7,318 nucleotides of DNA, from the NCBI GenBank assembly GCA_050742535.1, contig JBOGIQ010000311.1:1-7318 (forward strand). The letters are read 5' to 3'. Shown one piece after another: positions 6,390-7,318 of this stretch; within the stretch, counting starts at the first letter, position 1, and each line of letters starts with the position of its first letter. Source of the DNA: Gp6-AA40 sp050742535 (GTDB lineage Bacteria > Acidobacteriota > Vicinamibacteria > Vicinamibacterales > UBA2999). The notes beneath the pieces were generated by a model. It saw nothing but the letters and a program-made list of their open reading frames with translations. It did not search any database and had not been told where the DNA came from. Position numbers and translations under genes: made by a program.

Positions 6390-6402
6390 TCCGAAAAATT
6401 CC

Positions 6403-7317
6403 TTACGGGACGGTCGGCGTCGAGCGGCTGACCGATTCGGCCTGGCCGACCATCAGCTCGTGCGCGTAATTCGCCTGCTGGCAGACGTACTCGAACAGTT
6501 CGGTGCCGGTCGAGGCGCGGATGCCCAGCGTGCCGCTGTACGGCTTCGTGTACGCATTCGGGTCATCGACCGTGAAGTCGTAGCGCATGTTCTGCGCGTC
6601 GGTGCGCGTGAAGCGCTCGACGAAGTGCAGTTTCTCGGTGTGCGGAAGCCCGCGGCGATCCCACCAGAAGCTCTCGTTGAACCCGACCGAGTCGACGACG
6701 AGCGTGTCGCCTTCCCACCAGCCGATGGAATGGCCGTAGTAGCTGGGCGTGAGGTTCTTCGGGTGCGAACGGCCGTCCATGTAAATGGTGCGGAACGTAT
6801 GCGGCCCACCGACATCGAAGATGTAGATGCGCTTCAGCTCGGTCATCTCGACGAACTCGGTGCCGTATGGCGTGAGGAACTGACGCGTCATCCCGGACGC
6901 CTTGCAGCGCGCGTGCGGCTCGAGCTCGTGCTTTTCACGGTCGTCGAAGAGTGCCTTCGCCCACGGCTGGAAGGGCACCTGATCGCGCGGCAGCGGCGTA
7001 TCCCTGATGCCGAGGCTTGCCGTCCACAGAAGCGGTGTCTTCGGATCGCCGCTGCTGAAGATCACGCGGCCTTCCGCGTTCCGCGGCGCTGGCGCAGCCG
7101 GAGCGCCGGCCGCGCGGCCGCGTCCGCCACCCTGACGGCCCTGGCCTCCGCCCTGCCGACCCTCACCCTGGCCTGCCTGGGCTCCGCCCTGACCTGCCTG
7201 GGCTCCGCCCTGACCTTGGCGTCCACCCCCCTGCCCGCCAGCTTGTCCGCCCTGCGCGGCAGGTGCGCCTGCTGCCGGTGCGGCCGGCTGCTGTCCGAGT
7301 ACCGATTCCACCAGCAG
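6403..7317 (-). CDS. Uncharacterised protein with a Gly/Gln/Arg-rich N-terminal region (5' truncated by window edge)
   Basis: The frame is open from the right edge to the TAA at 6405-6403, about 304 visible codons. The GTG at 7311 is a possible but unsupported start, since leucine codons continue upstream of it. Numbering from that GTG, residues 20-67 are a low-complexity Gly/Gln/Arg/Ala stretch, probably a disordered linker after a missing signal peptide. Residues about 82-290 form a conserved-looking domain with 'RTIYMDGRSHP' (174-184), 'GHSIGWWEGDTLVVDS' (193-208), 'ERF' (232-234) and 'VDDPNAYTKPY' (248-258). I recognise this motif set as common in hypothetical proteins from acidobacterial and related environmental genomes, often secreted, but I cannot attach a biochemical role or a confident domain name. 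It is upstream of, and separated by a hairpin from, the VOC gene. Confidence 0.78.
   Translation of the reverse strand: MLVESVLGQQPAAPAAGAPAAQGGQAGGQGGGRQGQGGAQAGQGGAQAGQGEGRQGGGQGRQGGGRGRAAGAPAAPAPRNAEGRVIFSSGDPKTPLLWTASLGIRDTPLPRDQVPFQPWAKALFDDREKHELEPHARCKASGMTRQFLTPYGTEFVEMTELKRIYIFDVGGPHTFRTIYMDGRSHPKNLTPSYYGHSIGWWEGDTLVVDSVGFNESFWWDRRGLPHTEKLHFVERFTRTDAQNMRYDFTVDDPNAYTKPYSGTLGIRASTGTELFEYVCQQANYAHELMVGQAESVSRSTPTVP
7175..7216 (-). repeat. Two perfect 21-bp tandem units coding for Gly/Gln/Ala heptads
   Basis: The units 7175-7195 and 7196-7216 are identical in all 21 bases, and a diverged third unit precedes them at about 7154-7174. The length is a multiple of three, so each copy adds seven residues of the GQGGAQA type without breaking the frame. 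This points to recent slippage or unequal exchange in the linker of the uncharacterised protein. Confidence 0.8.
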
Positions 7318-7318
7318 C

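Noticed and set aside
5373..6431. A 352-codon open frame on the + strand across the hydrolase, the VOC gene and the repeat gap
   Set aside because: It runs through two well-supported genes and a palindromic repeat, and its translation is low-complexity Arg/Asp/His-rich, so it is a shadow.

Overview
The window is high-GC, densely coding bacterial DNA. No taxonomic marker is visible. The set of secreted PQQ dehydrogenase, beta-lactamase-fold hydrolase, YtcJ-like amidohydrolase and a family of uncharacterised proteins with Gly/Gln/Arg-rich N-termini, plus CACGAAG-type repeats between genes, resembles soil or sediment Acidobacteriota (for example Vicinamibacteria-like lineages). That assignment is inference from gene content and style.

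Layout: the 3' part of an amidohydrolase lies on the + strand (2-1132, open at the left edge). Everything else is on the minus strand. In transcription order it is: a C-terminal portion of an uncharacterised protein with a Gly/Gln-rich N-terminal region (7317-6403, open at the right edge), a VOC/glyoxalase-fold protein (6308-5919), a secreted serine hydrolase of the beta-lactamase/esterase family (best start 5873, to 4614), a secreted PQQ-dependent dehydrogenase (best start 4571, to 2859), and a secreted protein of unknown function (2714-1236) that converges on the amidohydrolase. There are no RNA genes, insertion sequences, CRISPR arrays or gene-free stretches above 300 bases.

The VOC, hydrolase and dehydrogenase genes are separated by only 45 and 42 bases and probably form one transcription unit. 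The hydrolase and dehydrogenase carry signal peptides, so periplasmic or extracellular hydrolysis followed by alcohol oxidation is a reasonable guess, but no substrate can be named from sequence.

The most notable non-coding signal is a degenerate short repeat, core CCACGAAG with a step of about nine bases. It lies a short distance after the stop codon in all four minus-strand intergenic gaps, always in the same orientation relative to transcription. In two gaps it is expanded into long inverted repeats. One of these ends in a T-run two bases before the VOC start codon. A related eight-base-step variant (CGCGGAGG/CGCGAAGA) follows the amidohydrolase stop. I see no defence, phage or biosynthetic system here.
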